From: Allantophomopsis cytisporea
Taxonomy: Eukaryota; Ascomycota; Leotiomycetes; Phacidiales; Phacidiaceae
Direction of reading: 5' to 3'
Length of the DNA: 64,000 nt
Assembly (NCBI GenBank): GCA_024752435.1
Contig: CP103028.1
Span: 496,001 to 560,000, forward strand
Of the stretch, positions 36,844 through 48,825 are shown one piece after another; the stretch's first letter is position 1; every line of letters begins with the position of its first letter. The position numbers were made by a program, and so were the translations under genes. The notes beneath the pieces are model-generated. The model saw only the letters and a list, made by a program, of their open reading frames with translations, searched no databases and was not told where the DNA came from.

Positions 36844-39197
36844 TGGTACATGTGAAGCTCGCTGCAAGTTCCGAATCTCACGGTGGTTGTTTTTATTTTT
36901 TTGGGGTCTTTCTTCTTTCTTTCTGTCTTCTTCTTACCCTCACGTTCGCACACACACTCACTTCCTTCCTTCAAGCGATGACGCTGACCTAATTATCCTG
37001 GGTCCATATGTGAATACGAAATAGACAATATGTATTAGAGGATTGGTGTAGAGTAAGCTTTCTCGGACAATTGGTGTTGATTCGCGGACAAAGCGCGATC
37101 GACCCTGGCCGTGACAAAAAACGTAGGGCCTCTTCCTTTTGGGGGCGCGTTGTATGGCGAAGTAGCAGTGAAGTAGAGAGTGGGTTTTTTTTTGGTGGTT
37201 GCGATGGAGATAGTACGGAGATATACGGTGAAGCTTTCTGGATGTGGGATTGTGGGATTTGATGGTGATGATGGTGTTGATGGAGATGATGGTGGGGAAG
37301 GAAAGGAAGGTGAAGGAAATCAATTCATGTTTTGTTTTTGTTTTTTGTTCTTTCTAGGTAGAGAGATGGCATTTGGGGGTGGGTGTGATTGTGAGAGAGA
37401 AAGAGAGAGCAAAAGGGTGGCAGGGCTAAGGGGACTCTTGGAGATGTTGATTTGGGCACAGCTTTGTTTTGGTGAGGTGAGGTGAGGTGAGGTGAGTTGA
37501 GGTGCGAGCGGAGCGTGAGGCATTCGTTAGTAGAGGCAGTCGAGAGCCATTTTCATTGCTTGTCAAGTTATTATTACCTCAGATGCTTGGGTATGAACAT
37601 CTACTCACTTGGGTATGTAGATAGATGGATGGATAATAGGTAGGTACTGGGTTCGTATTGGTGAATCTTTATGATGAGGTGGGTGGTGGAGAAGGCTGGC
37701 CATAGCATGACATACAACAACAAGAGATGGAATACACACAGAAAGGACCAAATAAACATCTGAGTAAGACGATGATTGCATCCGAGGAACACAATAAAGA
37801 ACAATAAGGAGACTGTGATGAGTACGTATTAATTGTATAGACAGATATATACATAAATGCATTTAACGAGGAATAAGACACCAAACGAGTCATTCAACTC
37901 AAATGTTGCGAAGTCCATACCATACACACATAGAATAAATATGCTATTGGGTGAATACGCGTAAAGTACATACTTCAAGAGCAACCAACAATACCGATAG
38001 GACCTAAGAGTACGTACATACTCTCTTTATCTCCCTTTACCTCTCTCTCACATCGCATCTCACGTCAACAGCTCACCAACCATCAATCTATCTATCAATC
38101 GATCTATCTATCGCTCTATTCCCATCTTCCCTCTTCTCCCTTCCTTACCTTCACTCACCTCGACTATCTGGCTGGCACGCGAAGAAACTGGCGCGCTTTT
38201 ACACTTTCGCCTGTGCGTGTTACCGTGTTAAGAGGTGCCAAAGCACTTTCCGATAGTATGATTGGTCGAGATGTGCGTCGTCCGCCCCGCCCATGTCCGA
38301 GCTCGATGTGAGGTACAAACGTCGCTACTGTGCGACTGCTCCTGCGTACATAAGGTAGAGTGAGTGAGCGAGAGTGAGTGAGAGGTTGGGTGTACCTAGA
38401 TTAAGAGTATGGTCTTATCACTGTCGAAAGAGGTGTTACCAGAGAGCGGATGGAAAGGTTCATAGGTATTACTTTTAATAGCATCGTTTATTCCTCTTCA
38501 TCTCTTCATCTCCTTTCTGTCATCTCTTTTCGTGCTTCGTGCTCATCCAATCTTCTCTGCGCCACCGGGAAGTCGGAGTGTCGGGGGACCATAGATACGT
38601 GGCACAGACATCAAGGCACATATGATTTCACGAGACGAGACAACTACGACAACCAAACTCGATATCTGCCAGGCACCAGTTATCTGTATTGCAGTCACGT
38701 GAACATAGACATGCTGAATTCATCCCCAACCTTGTTTGGAACCCGCAACGTAACATAACATTGCACGACAAAAGCAGTCTATGAAAGCACAGCCGAGTTG
38801 GAACCATCCAGCACAAGTAAATTCAATGTGAATCTTTTCATACAAATCATGTACCAGATAATATTTAAGAAAACTTTTATTCAATTCAGCCAGTTGATTA
38901 GACTAGACACACATCAAAACCGCAAAAAACTCCTCTAAGTCAAATGAAGCCACGACATTCTAATCCCAAGAACAAAAGGTAAAGGCCCCCATGGAGGGAC
39001 TAGGTTTCCGTGTCATTGCATTGCATTGCCCCCCGCTCGTCCCAACAGCGGGTTTATCCCATAACCTTAGATCCTGGTCTCATCAACTCTTTCCTCCCGA
39101 ACTCTGCACACACCCGATTGCATCTGAAGAGGGTAAAAAAATGTACTCATGTTGGCACTAGCCCACACCCCGAATGAAGATATTGTAGTTGGGGTAT
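36844..39197. other. intergenic, INO80 upstream and ARB1 downstream
   Basis: 2.35 kb between two minus-strand genes. Near INO80 it has strand-skewed leader-like DNA (T-rich on the plus strand, AG-rich on the gene strand) and a GGTGA pentamer repeat at 37471-37500. The centre has TC- and ATCT-rich patches. No coding frame is convincing. Confidence 0.5.
37471..37500. repeat. (GGTGA)n pentamer repeat
   Basis: Six near-perfect GGTGA units about 630 bp upstream of the INO80 start codon. They may lie in its leader or promoter. Confidence 0.85.
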
Positions 39198-41184
39198 TTA
39201 AACGGCACCGGCAGACACCATCTTCTTTCTGAGGTGGTTCTTGTATCCACCGATGGAACCGTCCCATCTGGTGATGGTCTGGTTCTCACACACCATGATG
39301 TCCTTGGCGATCTTGTCGAGAAGTCTATTGTGCAGTTAGTATATATGATTCGGGATCGGTTAACAGGAGATAGGCTTACCTGAAATCGTGGGAAACAACA
39401 ACAACACCACCAGTGAACGCATTGATAGCATCAGCCAAAGAGTCAATGGTTGGGATATCAAGACCGTTGGTAGGCTCGTCCAACAACAACATGTTTGGAC
39501 CGTCAATAGCCAAAAGAGCGAAGACAATTCTGGACTTCTGACCCTCGGAAAGGGTACCCATAAGAGCAGTCTGGGAGTCACCGGAAAGACCGTACTTTCC
39601 AAGCTGTTGTCTCCAGTACTGGTAGTCCTGGGACTTTTCGGAGTACTTGTCGCGAACGAAGTCAAGAGCACACTTGGTAAGGTCGAGCTGCTCGGAGGAG
39701 TGTTGAGAGTAAACACCCATCTTCAAGTGAGTGTGACGGGAAACGGTACCACCGGTTGGGGAGAGCTTTCCGGTCATGAGGCGAAGGAGGGTAGACTTTC
39801 CAACACCGTTAGGTCCGACAAGTGCAGTTCGGGAGTCCATGTCAACACCGAGGTCGAGGTGCTTGTAAAGGTCATCCTCAGACTTTCCAGAGTAGGAAAA
39901 GGTAACATCGTCGAAAGACAAGACTGGAGGTGGGAGCTTCTCGACATCGGCGAAACGGAAAGTGAAGACACGGTCCTCGTGGACCTTCTCGATCAAACCA
40001 TCGGCCTCCATCTTGTCCAAAATCTTTTGTCTGGACTTGGCCTGTCTGACCAAGTTGGCGTATGTACCGGCGGAAGCAATGAACTTCTTGATGTGAACAA
40101 TTTCTTCCTGTTGCTTGTTGTATGCCTTCATCTGGTTGACTTCCTGCTCAGAGCGGGTCTTGGAGTAGGAATCGTAGTTACCACCGTAGTACAAGAGCTG
40201 CTTCATGCGCATATCGATCATGGTTGTGCAGACACCGTTCAAGAAATCCATAGAGTGGGAAACGAGAACGAGGGTTCGGTCCCACTTCTTAAGGTACTCC
40301 TCCAACCACACACAAGCCTCCAAATCCAAATGGGCTGTTGGGTCATCGAGAAGAAGAAGAGAAGGCTTGACGAAAAGAGCCTTGGCCAAGGCAACACGCA
40401 TACGCCATCCACCAGACATATCCTTGGTCTTCTTGTGGATAGTCTGCTTGTTGAAACCAAGACCGGTAAGAATGAGAGAAGCACGAGTAGCGAAGGTGGA
40501 TGGGTCCATGGTCTCCATGCGCTATAGGAATATTAGTGAATGTGCATTTTATTACTGTGCAGAAAATTATCTTACCTCGTAAAGGTCCATCAAGAGAGGG
40601 GACTCTGGTCCATCCTCCTCCAGAATCTCCTCGGCTTGCTTGTCAAGTCTAGCAAGCTCGTTCTCAGCCTCCTTGACGACCCACTCAAGGGCACCGAGGT
40701 CACTTGGTGGAGCACCCTCGTTAAGAAGGTAGATATCGACGTGGTCTGGGACTGGGAACTCGCGCTTATCGATAGCCTTAAGCAATGTAGATTTACCGCA
40801 ACCGTTCTCACCGAGAAGACCGTATCTGCGGCCGTATGTGAGCTCCATGGTGGTGTCGGTCAGAAGAACTCTTCCGTGGAACACCAAGGAGACGGATGTG
40901 ATCTTGACATCGCGAGACTGCTTGAGGGAAGACAAGACACCGGTGGTGACACGGTCGGAGAGACCGTGCTTGTCCATCTGAGAGGCAAGGCGCTCAGCCA
41001 TCTCGAGCTTCTTGCCGGAGGTAGCTGGTTGCTCATCGTCTGGGAGAGGGTTTCCGTCAGCATCGCGGAGAATCTCCTCTGCTGGAGTAGCAACACCAGA
41101 GGCGTTCTTGGAGCCCTTGGTCTTCTTGGTCTTGCCCTCAGCAGCACGCTTGGCATCACGAGCAGCCTTCGATGCGGAAACCAT
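39198..41184 (-). CDS. ARB1: ABCF ATPase Arb1, ribosome biogenesis factor
   Basis: Soluble twin-ATPase of the ABC-F family. Yeast Arb1 is needed for 40S and 60S assembly. Exons are 41184-40576, 40521-39380 and 39324-39198 (introns 54 and 55 nt), giving 625 aa, typical for Arb1/ABCF2. The N-terminal 90 residues are Lys/Ala-rich. First cassette: Walker A GENGCGKST (125-133), signature MSGGWRMRVALAKAL, Walker B LLLLDDPTAHLD, where the usual catalytic Glu is Asp263. The linker between cassettes is charged (RSEQEVNQMKAYNKQQEE). Second cassette: GPNGVGKST, LSEGQKSRI, LLLLDEPTNGLD. Codon use is strongly biased to C/G-ending codons, indicating high expression, and it opens a long mirror frame on the other strand that I reject. 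Confidence 0.96.
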
Positions 41185-43566
41185 ATTGAATGCTGTTGTG
41201 TGGTTTATTGGTGATGGGGGGTGGAGAGAAGAAGTGGTTGTTGTGATTTAGGTGGAGAGATAATAGAGGTAAGAGAGGGTGAGGTTGTGATTTGAGGGTC
41301 GAGGATAAGTATCGAATTGCCTGCCAGTGCTTTGCGAAAGTAGGCTATCGGTTAGTGGGGTTGGAAGATTTTTGGCGGGGCTTTCAAGGTTTTAGCGGGC
41401 TTGTGGCCGTATGAAATGAACCGAATTGGACGCCGGTGAGAGGGTGAGATGAAACTTGCTTGATCGTAAAAAAATGCAGCAAAAAAAGTGTTGAAGACTA
41501 TTATTTTACGCTTGTTTGAATACGGATGTCTTGAGGGAACAAGAAGATGTTATATGTTTACAACTGAAATTGTGTCTCACGCAACGTCTGTGTTTTTCTT
41601 TTCATCAGCACAGCGGCTTTTGATCTTATTGGGATTTGATTTTTCTCTCATGCAGCAAATCAAACTTCGAACTTTATCGCTTACGTCGTCATAGGTCATA
41701 TGACGTAGAGCACGTGACTCGGATGACTGTGAGAGCCTCATCATGTGATTGGCTGATAAACTCCATGAGGTGATCAATAATGAGGTCCAGAACATAGCGA
41801 CCGGAGATTGACAAGAAAAAGTCTTAGTCGGGATTGTCCTTCTTGCCTAAATGTGGCTTTTTCACCCTTTATCAGAATAATATTGTGTACAAATCCAAGA
41901 TCTTTTATACATATACTTGAAACCATAAATTTTGAAAATGATGGGAAGGTATCCTTCCAGTGATCAGTAGTAATATATTGCCCCAACTCAATCTATGACT
42001 AGTGGTCGAGTTTCTTCTCTCAAATGTGAAATACATGTTGGTTATTGATTTTAATACACGTAAAAGCTTAGATACTGTTATTAGACAAGAAGCCGGGAGC
42101 ATGTGAAATTCGAAATGAAATCAAGGGTAAACTTATCATTCTGACTACCTAAAGATTTGTTGTTATCCATATTCATTCATACTAATGGTAGCATAAACTT
42201 CTCCCCTTACAGGTTTGATCCCTCTTGTTGAGCAAGCTACTCAGCACGTATACTAATGCAGAGAGGAAGATTACCTTGTTCATAGATGGAGCATTCTTTC
42301 TTCTGTAATTCATGATCGACCACTTGACCACACGTTATTATACAAATCACATCACTGTGCATCAAAGGTAAGTTATAAGATGTGGGGATTAAAGAGTCAT
42401 AATTCTATCAATACCCTTGGATCTTGTAAGATACCTAAGGTCTTCTACAGTTACAACGGCTTTAAAAACTACACACACTCACTTCAAACTATGTGGCGCC
42501 GAAAACATCAATTTATTGGAGTTGGTGAGCACATCTGTGTCAAGAGAGCAATTGCAAGGCCGGGTATAGGATGGACAAATGACTGCGCAACAAAGTTCAT
42601 AAGTTGTAGGAACTCATCATCGTCACTAATAAACGGATGGAATATACATTGGCCAAAACGACATCTTTAATGTTTTGCGAGAGGTGAATCGATGACTGTC
42701 ATAACGGCCGGACTATATGCTCCTCCTTGAGAGATCATCACTGTCTCCTGCGCCATTCTAATGATGTTAATATGAATACGACGTATGATTACAGGTTATG
42801 GATGACTGCAAGAAGACAGTTTGTGGAATGGCTGCCAGTTGCTCGGAAAGTAAAGTTTTAATGCCAGCCTACTACGTATATGTCTTCTAACCCATATTTG
42901 TCTTTACAGATCTCGAGATCTAATAAAAAAACCCCAATACTCTCTCGAAGCGATGAGATATCAAACACTGAATACTTCAAAGCGAAAATTCGAACGGATC
43001 GTATGGCTAGGAACTTATGAATCGTGCTTTTCATGTTATCTATCTTACGAATAATGGGCCACATGTAAGTTTAGCAATTATGAATATAATTGATACCTGA
43101 TATCTACCAGCCAGATAAAGCCTAAAAATGAGACCAACTAACCTTTGCTTTAGCATAAGCAAGTCTATTAGTTCCATACGTTCTACAGTATTTTTATGGA
43201 GAATTTTGGATAGGTTCGAAAATAAATATTGCAAATTGATGATGATTTGAGCAGAGATAATCAAGAGTACGCCTTACATGCTCATTCACTGAGAGTATAC
43301 AACTTATAGCACAAACACATTTGTAGACATTTTGACATTAAATTTCAGGCACAGCATGATTACTAGAGTAGAATCGAACTGTAACTTGGCATCCACACGT
43401 ACTCACTTTTGCCGTGCGCACAAATTGCGTTCCCACAAGATCACATCAACTTCTTATTGCCAGCAACCTACAAAATCTCTCATCACCAGCTCTCATATCG
43501 ACTTCCCACATCCAAATCAGTTCAAAGCTACCGTCCTACCAGCACCTCACCATAAATAAAACAGTC
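41185..43566. other. divergent intergenic region ARB1 / 2EXR
   Basis: 2.4 kb between ARB1 (minus) and the first 2EXR gene (plus). The ARB1-proximal 250 bp is G/A-rich on the plus strand and probably promoter and leader. The rest is AT-rich. I see no supported gene, repeat array or RNA. Confidence 0.5.
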
Positions 43567-44415
43567 ATGGCTTATACGTTTACACTGTTCAATAAGCTTC
43601 CGCCCGAGCTTCGTCACACAATATGGGAGGAAGCAAGCAGGATCCCTCGCATTGTCACTTTCGAGATCAAGTATCTGGACTCCGATGATTTTGAAACCTT
43701 TGAGATAGAGCGATTGGTGGGGGTCTTCTTTGAGCACCGGATCCGCTCTCCAACAAGACCACCTGTCGGACTCCATGTCAACCAAGAGTCTCATCGCATT
43801 GGCTTGAAGATTTTCAAAACCCTTGCCCAGTTCACATCTGGAATTGAGGGCGGTATCTCCATAGTTTCGCCTTCTGCGTTCTTCACATCGAGTCACGATA
43901 TTTATCACTTCCGTTTCAAAGTTTGGTATACCGCTTATGAAGAGCCACTTTGTGGAGCTATCCTCAAGTTCTTGGAGGTATCTGAGCTTCCAATTGAACA
44001 AGTTCAAAAACTTACCATCGTTCATGAAAAACGTCTCCGCATAGACATCTTCAAAGAAGCCGCTTTTTGCGTTACCTATCTTACCTCTTTGAAGGATATC
44101 ACATTGGTTCTCGAAACAACAGACAATACGGTTGAAGGATTCTATGGAGTAGTTTGCAAATTTGACAACACTACTATCGAAGCATCATTGGACATATTGA
44201 TTGCCGAGCAGATGTATTGGCTCCAAGCATATGAAGCAGGTATGGTATGGGAGATTCCAGAAGTGCTTTTTTATCTGAAGAGCCGGCCCAAGCACGAGTT
44301 TGCCAAAGCTAAGGAGAGACTTGACAACATCAAGTATATTGCTATTAATCAAGAGGATTACTATATAGGCAGATGTCTTCTACTTAAAGCAGCGGCACTC
44401 AACGCATTGAGTTAA
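43567..44415 (+). CDS. 2EXR-domain protein, copy 1
   Basis: Single-exon gene, 282 aa. It begins with the fungal 2EXR signature FTLFNKLPPELRHTIWEE (residues 4-21) followed by SRIPRIV and then GLHVNQESHRIGL. Family members are abundant in Leotiomycetes and Sordariomycetes, and their biochemical role is unknown. The rest has no enzyme motif I can identify and no signal peptide or membrane segment. The start at 43567 is chosen because the 2EXR motif begins three residues later. The open frame extends upstream without a similar motif. A second gene of the same family follows 580 bp downstream in the same orientation, which points to tandem duplication. Confidence 0.8.
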   Translation: MAYTFTLFNKLPPELRHTIWEEASRIPRIVTFEIKYLDSDDFETFEIERLVGVFFEHRIRSPTRPPVGLHVNQESHRIGLKIFKTLAQFTSGIEGGISIVSPSAFFTSSHDIYHFRFKVWYTAYEEPLCGAILKFLEVSELPIEQVQKLTIVHEKRLRIDIFKEAAFCVTYLTSLKDITLVLETTDNTVEGFYGVVCKFDNTTIEASLDILIAEQMYWLQAYEAGMVWEIPEVLFYLKSRPKHEFAKAKERLDNIKYIAINQEDYYIGRCLLLKAAALNALS

Positions 44416-44992
44416 TGAACCAGAACACCATATGACTCGAGTAGATGGGGCTTCTTTGGGAATGATTGGTTCAAAATCTCATGAACGGATCGTGGAATAG
44501 CGTGAAGAGCGGAATAGAAGTTACAGAAAGATTGGAGTGTAATCTGCAGAGTAAAGCATGGATGGTAGCTGAGAACATTGGCTTTGGTATGTGATACTGG
44601 GGGGTTATCAAAGGTCATGGTCGGTTTTTGAGATTTGCACATGATGTGACTCAGCGAAGAATACAAAGATTGGCATGCAATGTAATAAAATGGCGTATTC
44701 CGAAAAGTGAAGTAAAGAGCATACTTTAATTGCTGTACTAGTAAGTATACCAGAGTAACAAAATGTAGCTTGAGTCAGTCGAATTTTAAACAGCAGGTTC
44801 ATGTTTCAACTCGACCTCCAACTTGCTTACTTTCACTCCACTGTCCCAAAAGTCTTCGAAGCCGAACATCAATCTTCTCAGAACCAGTTCAACTATCTTC
44901 GATCTTTCCACTTACACTTCCACATCAACACTACCTCCTCCAAAACCTTACCAATCTTCTTCTAGAAATATCCTCGTCGCATCAAACCGGCC
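44416..44992. other. spacer between tandem 2EXR genes
   Basis: 577 bp that must hold the terminator of copy 1 and the promoter of copy 2. It has a pyrimidine-rich leader (about 44810-44990) like the one before copy 1. Nothing else is seen. Confidence 0.5.
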
Positions 44993-45731
44993 ATGGCATC
45001 CGACTTCACCATTTTCAACCAGCTTCCCACCGAGTTACGTGATGCGATCTGGGATGAAGTAAGCAAAATTCCTCGAGTGGTCGCCTTCGTATTCAATCAT
45101 AGCCGGAGACAGTGGCATAAGCTTAGGTCTACAACGCTTCCACCAGCAGTACTTCACGTCAATCGTGAATCTCGCTCTCAAGTTCTCAAAAAAATTACAG
45201 CGTATCTTTCATTATCGGTCAGACTTGACCAGGACGAAACGATTCCCCTCTCTGTCTTATGTATCGCCTACCGATACCATTCAAATTGAGATACGAGAGC
45301 AGATGGTATTCACTCCGACGGTTCAATTTCTGAAGACATCAGGACTTGCGATCGACCGAGTCCAGGGCTTAAGCCCCATCGAAGTTCCGGGCTTTGAGGA
45401 AAGCACCTTCGAAGCAACCATTTACATGCTCTTGCTGCGATCATTGCAGACGTTTATCATTCGGTTTCCAGGGGTAGACAAGTTTACTACCCAGATGCTC
45501 CAAAATAGCTTTCGTGTGGGGATGAAGTATCACATGACTAATAACGATGCTGAAAGAACTTATGGTTTCTTTGAAAGAAAACTGAGAGAGGATTTTCCCA
45601 GAACGCTGAAACAGGTGCGAGGATTATATCGTCCATACGAGCTTGAGGAGTGCCTTTGCGAATATCCAGCTGAAGATTCATCGTATGATATAATCACTTT
45701 CAGAAGGGTTGAGATAGGGTCAGAAGAGTAG
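44993..45731 (+). pseudogene. 2EXR-domain protein, copy 2, frameshifted
   Basis: Paralogue of the preceding gene. It opens with MASDFTIFNQLPTELRDAIW and SKIPRVVAF, then VLHVNRESRSQVLK. The frame breaks at a run of seven A (45188-45194). Downstream the homologous reading continues one frame over with LQRIFHYRSDLTRT, then an FLKTSGLAIDRVQGL segment that matches FLEVSELPIEQVQKL of copy 1, to a stop at 45731. The span is 739 nt, one more than a multiple of three, and removing one A would give a continuous 245-residue protein. As written it stops near 45289 after 98 residues. It may be a true pseudogene, a sequencing error in the homopolymer, or a slippage site. I cannot tell which. Confidence 0.75.
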
Positions 45732-46640
45732 GAATTTATGATTGAGGATGATGATAGATATTTGTACAGGTGAGACTGGCGTTCTCTAGGGGGGGTTGAA
45801 ACAGGAAAAGCGCGAACAACTTGATGATATCGGAGGAAACTGGATGTTACTCGCGGAGGTGGAGGAAACAAGTCTACAGGACTCAAGATAGAACGACAAA
45901 GGACTTTGCTGCACACTTTGTACCAGGACGAACAGTTACGGATAGCCCTTCGATGTCATGAGACATCAAGAAATACAGCACCCTTTCCTGATAAGAATCC
46001 ATACCGCATGTTGTGAAAGAACCTATCTAAGCTGCTTGCTGATCTGATAACTTGCCATTAACTCTGTCTTGAGAAAAGTAATATTCTCGCCAGTTTTTCT
46101 TGTTTACACTCGAGGATAATGATTCCCCCTTAGCAAAATAATAGATCAGTACTGAAAATATACTTATCTAAGCTGAGCTTGACCGCAGTGGTCGAAGCTT
46201 GATCTAGTAATTGAAAGGTGAGTAAACAGTGAATATATACTTCCTTTTATCATCAACAAAATACTAAAATGAACGAGCTTCACAGAGGTTATGCCTTTTA
46301 CATCCAAACGGTAGTAGCAGATAACAACAATGCACATAAGCCAATTTCGATCATGCACTTGCTATCAAACATACGAACGACACATCACATAGGAAGTAGA
46401 ATTCTTTCATTCAATACAAACACCAAACCGGTCTCCAAACCAAATCGAAAACCAGACTTCCTTCCCGTTCCGATACCGAACTCTTTTATTCGTCACACTA
46501 TAGAACTCCTTGAATGTGGGAAAAATCACACAGATGCCCACACCAATCCAAAGTCTTTCCTGACCCTTTACACGGTCCGCCCTTGAACATTTGTATAAAC
46601 GCCGTACCCCTGTAATGCAATCGTAAGGGTGTAGTTGGAT
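45732..46640. other. convergent intergenic region
   Basis: 909 bp between 2EXR copy 2 and the ING gene, which both end here. A 105-codon plus-strand frame at 46269 overlaps the ING 3' end and has no protein character. No gene is supported. Confidence 0.5.
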
Positions 46641-48825
46641 TCATCGGCCGTTGAATCTGTGGCTGTTCTTCGCCGAACCCTTGCATTCCGTACAATACCA
46701 TTTCGCTGTGATGAGTAAGTATTGGCAGTCATAGGAAGTGAAGAAACAGAGAAGCACTTACCATTTCCTTTGGGCGCCACTTTGAGCCCTGCACATTCAA
46801 GATGGAACCATTCTTTGATACAACCCTCGCCATCACATGCCACCATCTCTCCATAACTGACACCATTACAGTAGCAGTATCTTGGTTCGTCATCATCTTC
46901 AGCTTGATCCTCATCGGCCTCCATATCGAGTTGCATCTCGTCTCGGCCATCATCGTAATTCCTTTGCGCAGCTGCTTGTTGACGCTGTTGCTCTGCTTGA
47001 CCATGGCCCTTTTTGTGACTTCGCTTCTCCTTTCCTGAGCTATCAAGTGTATTACGACTGGAGCGCGATCTTGGAGTTGGTTCGGGGAAGGACGGAATTG
47101 CTGGAGTGGACGGCTTGCTTGCCCTTCCAGACTTCGTAGTGACAGGAACAATTGGTGTGGTCTCGCCATTGACGATTGAATCCTCGCGCTTCAGTGCACT
47201 CTCTTTCCGGCTACCTACAACAACTGCTCCTCGCATATCAGGATGTTCTTGGTCCATATCTTCAATCATATGTTCCCCCTTGGAATTAGAGGCAGACTCT
47301 TTCATTGTAGACTTGACCTCTGAAACAGAGCGTCCTGTCACACCTGCAACTGCATTGAGATCTGGTGCACTTCCTGCTCCATTACCATTCGGTTTGTTTG
47401 ATGGCGCAGATGACGGCCGTTGACGAGCATTATCAACAATGGATTGTGTAGAATTCTGTCGGCCACGGCTCGTAGGTGGTCGTACAGCTGGTGCGGGGGA
47501 TCCTCTTGCCAATTTTGCATCTGCAAAAGTGCTGTGGACTGGAGAGGAGGCAAGTGACGGCGACTGAGCGACAGAGTTGACCGTATTGGTTCTACGGTGA
47601 GTATGTCAGTAACTGAATAACAAAAATTGAACTGCAGTACAAACCTCTTGCGTCCTGTTGAGGCGGGAACGGCAGTCCTCCCCGGTCTCTTCTTGGGCTC
47701 TGGAATTGGAGTTTCCCTTGGACTGCCAGCCTTGCCCTTTGCATTAGCAGCACTGCTTCCAGTCACTGCGCTTGCAGATCTCTCCATGCCAGTACCCCCA
47801 TTAGCGGGCGCGGGCACTTTGCGACGCTTTGGAGGATTACCATTAGTACCATTAGTACCATTAGTAATTCCCAACCCAACAGATTGTCCTTCGGGATTTC
47901 TTCTGATCTTGCTATTTCCATGAACCCTCTTTCCACCCTCACCTTTCTGGTCCTCAAAGTCTGATCCGGCGTGATGATTTCGCGAGCTCTTCTTCGCAAG
48001 CACGGCTAATCTTCTGGCTTCACTTCTCGCTGCTGTTTCATCAGCCTGTTGTGCAGCCGCGAGGATGACCGAAGCTGGTTCTTTCCGACTCTTCTCTCCA
48101 TTTTGAGCAGCCCGATTATCAATATACGCCCAGTGGTTGGGGTTTCCCAATCGCGCCTCATCACTGATCTCTCGCTCTATGTATGGGAAGCAGCCATCTA
48201 ATCGCGCAAGCCCTCTATTAAGAGCTTCGACAGCTGTCGATATAACATGGTTTTTCTCATCGAGAGCTACAAGCATCTCTTGCATAGTCATCGCGCACTG
48301 ACCAAAATGTTGTCGTCGAGGAAGATTGTCTGGTTCGAATGCCGCCATCGGATCGATCGCAGAGGTGACGGATCCAGGCCTGCCATTAACTATTGAGCCA
48401 TTGATGCTACCAGAAGCACTGGCACCATATGGTGCCGATGCAGGAGCTGTATTCAGAAACCCCTCCGCTACGGGCTTTGGCTCCGGCGGGGTAAAGCTGA
48501 GCGCCGCATCGACCATATGACCCAGAGTCTCCTCTGGTCCAAAGATCTTTGCGTCAACTTCTTTGAGAAGTGTAAAGTGCCGCACGAGCTCTTTCGGAAG
48601 AGCGGTTATCGCATCGGTGAAATGTGTAATGGCTGGAAAGATTTCGGAGTGTAGAGGAGGACTTTGCCCACGACCAAGTCCATTGCCGACGTCTCTCCCC
48701 AGAGGTTGAGCGCCATGATGAAAGGGCCTCGGAGGATTATTTCGGGTTTGTCGTACTGGCTGTGCGCGACGATTCGCCAATGAGTCTGTAGGTACTGGTT
48801 TTGAGGTCTTCATGGTCGAAGACAT
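46641..48825 (-). CDS. ING-family PHD-finger protein, Pho23-like
   Basis: Histone-reader subunit of a histone-modifying complex. The N-terminal layout is closest to fungal Pho23-like proteins (Rpd3L deacetylase), but Yng-type membership is not excluded, so I give no symbol. Exons are 48825-47645, 47591-46762 and 46705-46641 (691 aa). The N-terminal ING helices are recognisable (ITALPKELVRHFTLLKEVDA, then EMLVALDEKNHVIST and a predicted YIEREISDEARLGNPNHWAY end). A long disordered, basic and Ser/Pro/Asn-rich middle follows (about 250-620). The C-terminal PHD finger spans about 631-681: RYCYCNGVSYGEMVACD, GCIKEWFHLECAG and, in the last exon, KWYCTECKG, which supplies a complete C4HC3 set. The aromatic Tyr and Trp expected for H3K4me3 binding are present. 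Confidence 0.88.

Noticed and set aside
39388..40527. Long open frame (379 codons) on the plus strand opposite ARB1
   Set aside because: It mirrors the second ARB1 exon, which has strong C/G third-position bias, and such bias removes stops on the opposite strand. ARB1 itself is certain.
45183..45200. GT...AG segment of about 19 nt spanning the A7 run in 2EXR copy 2, whose removal would also restore the frame
   Set aside because: Far below the shortest introns seen here (48 nt). A single-base indel is simpler.
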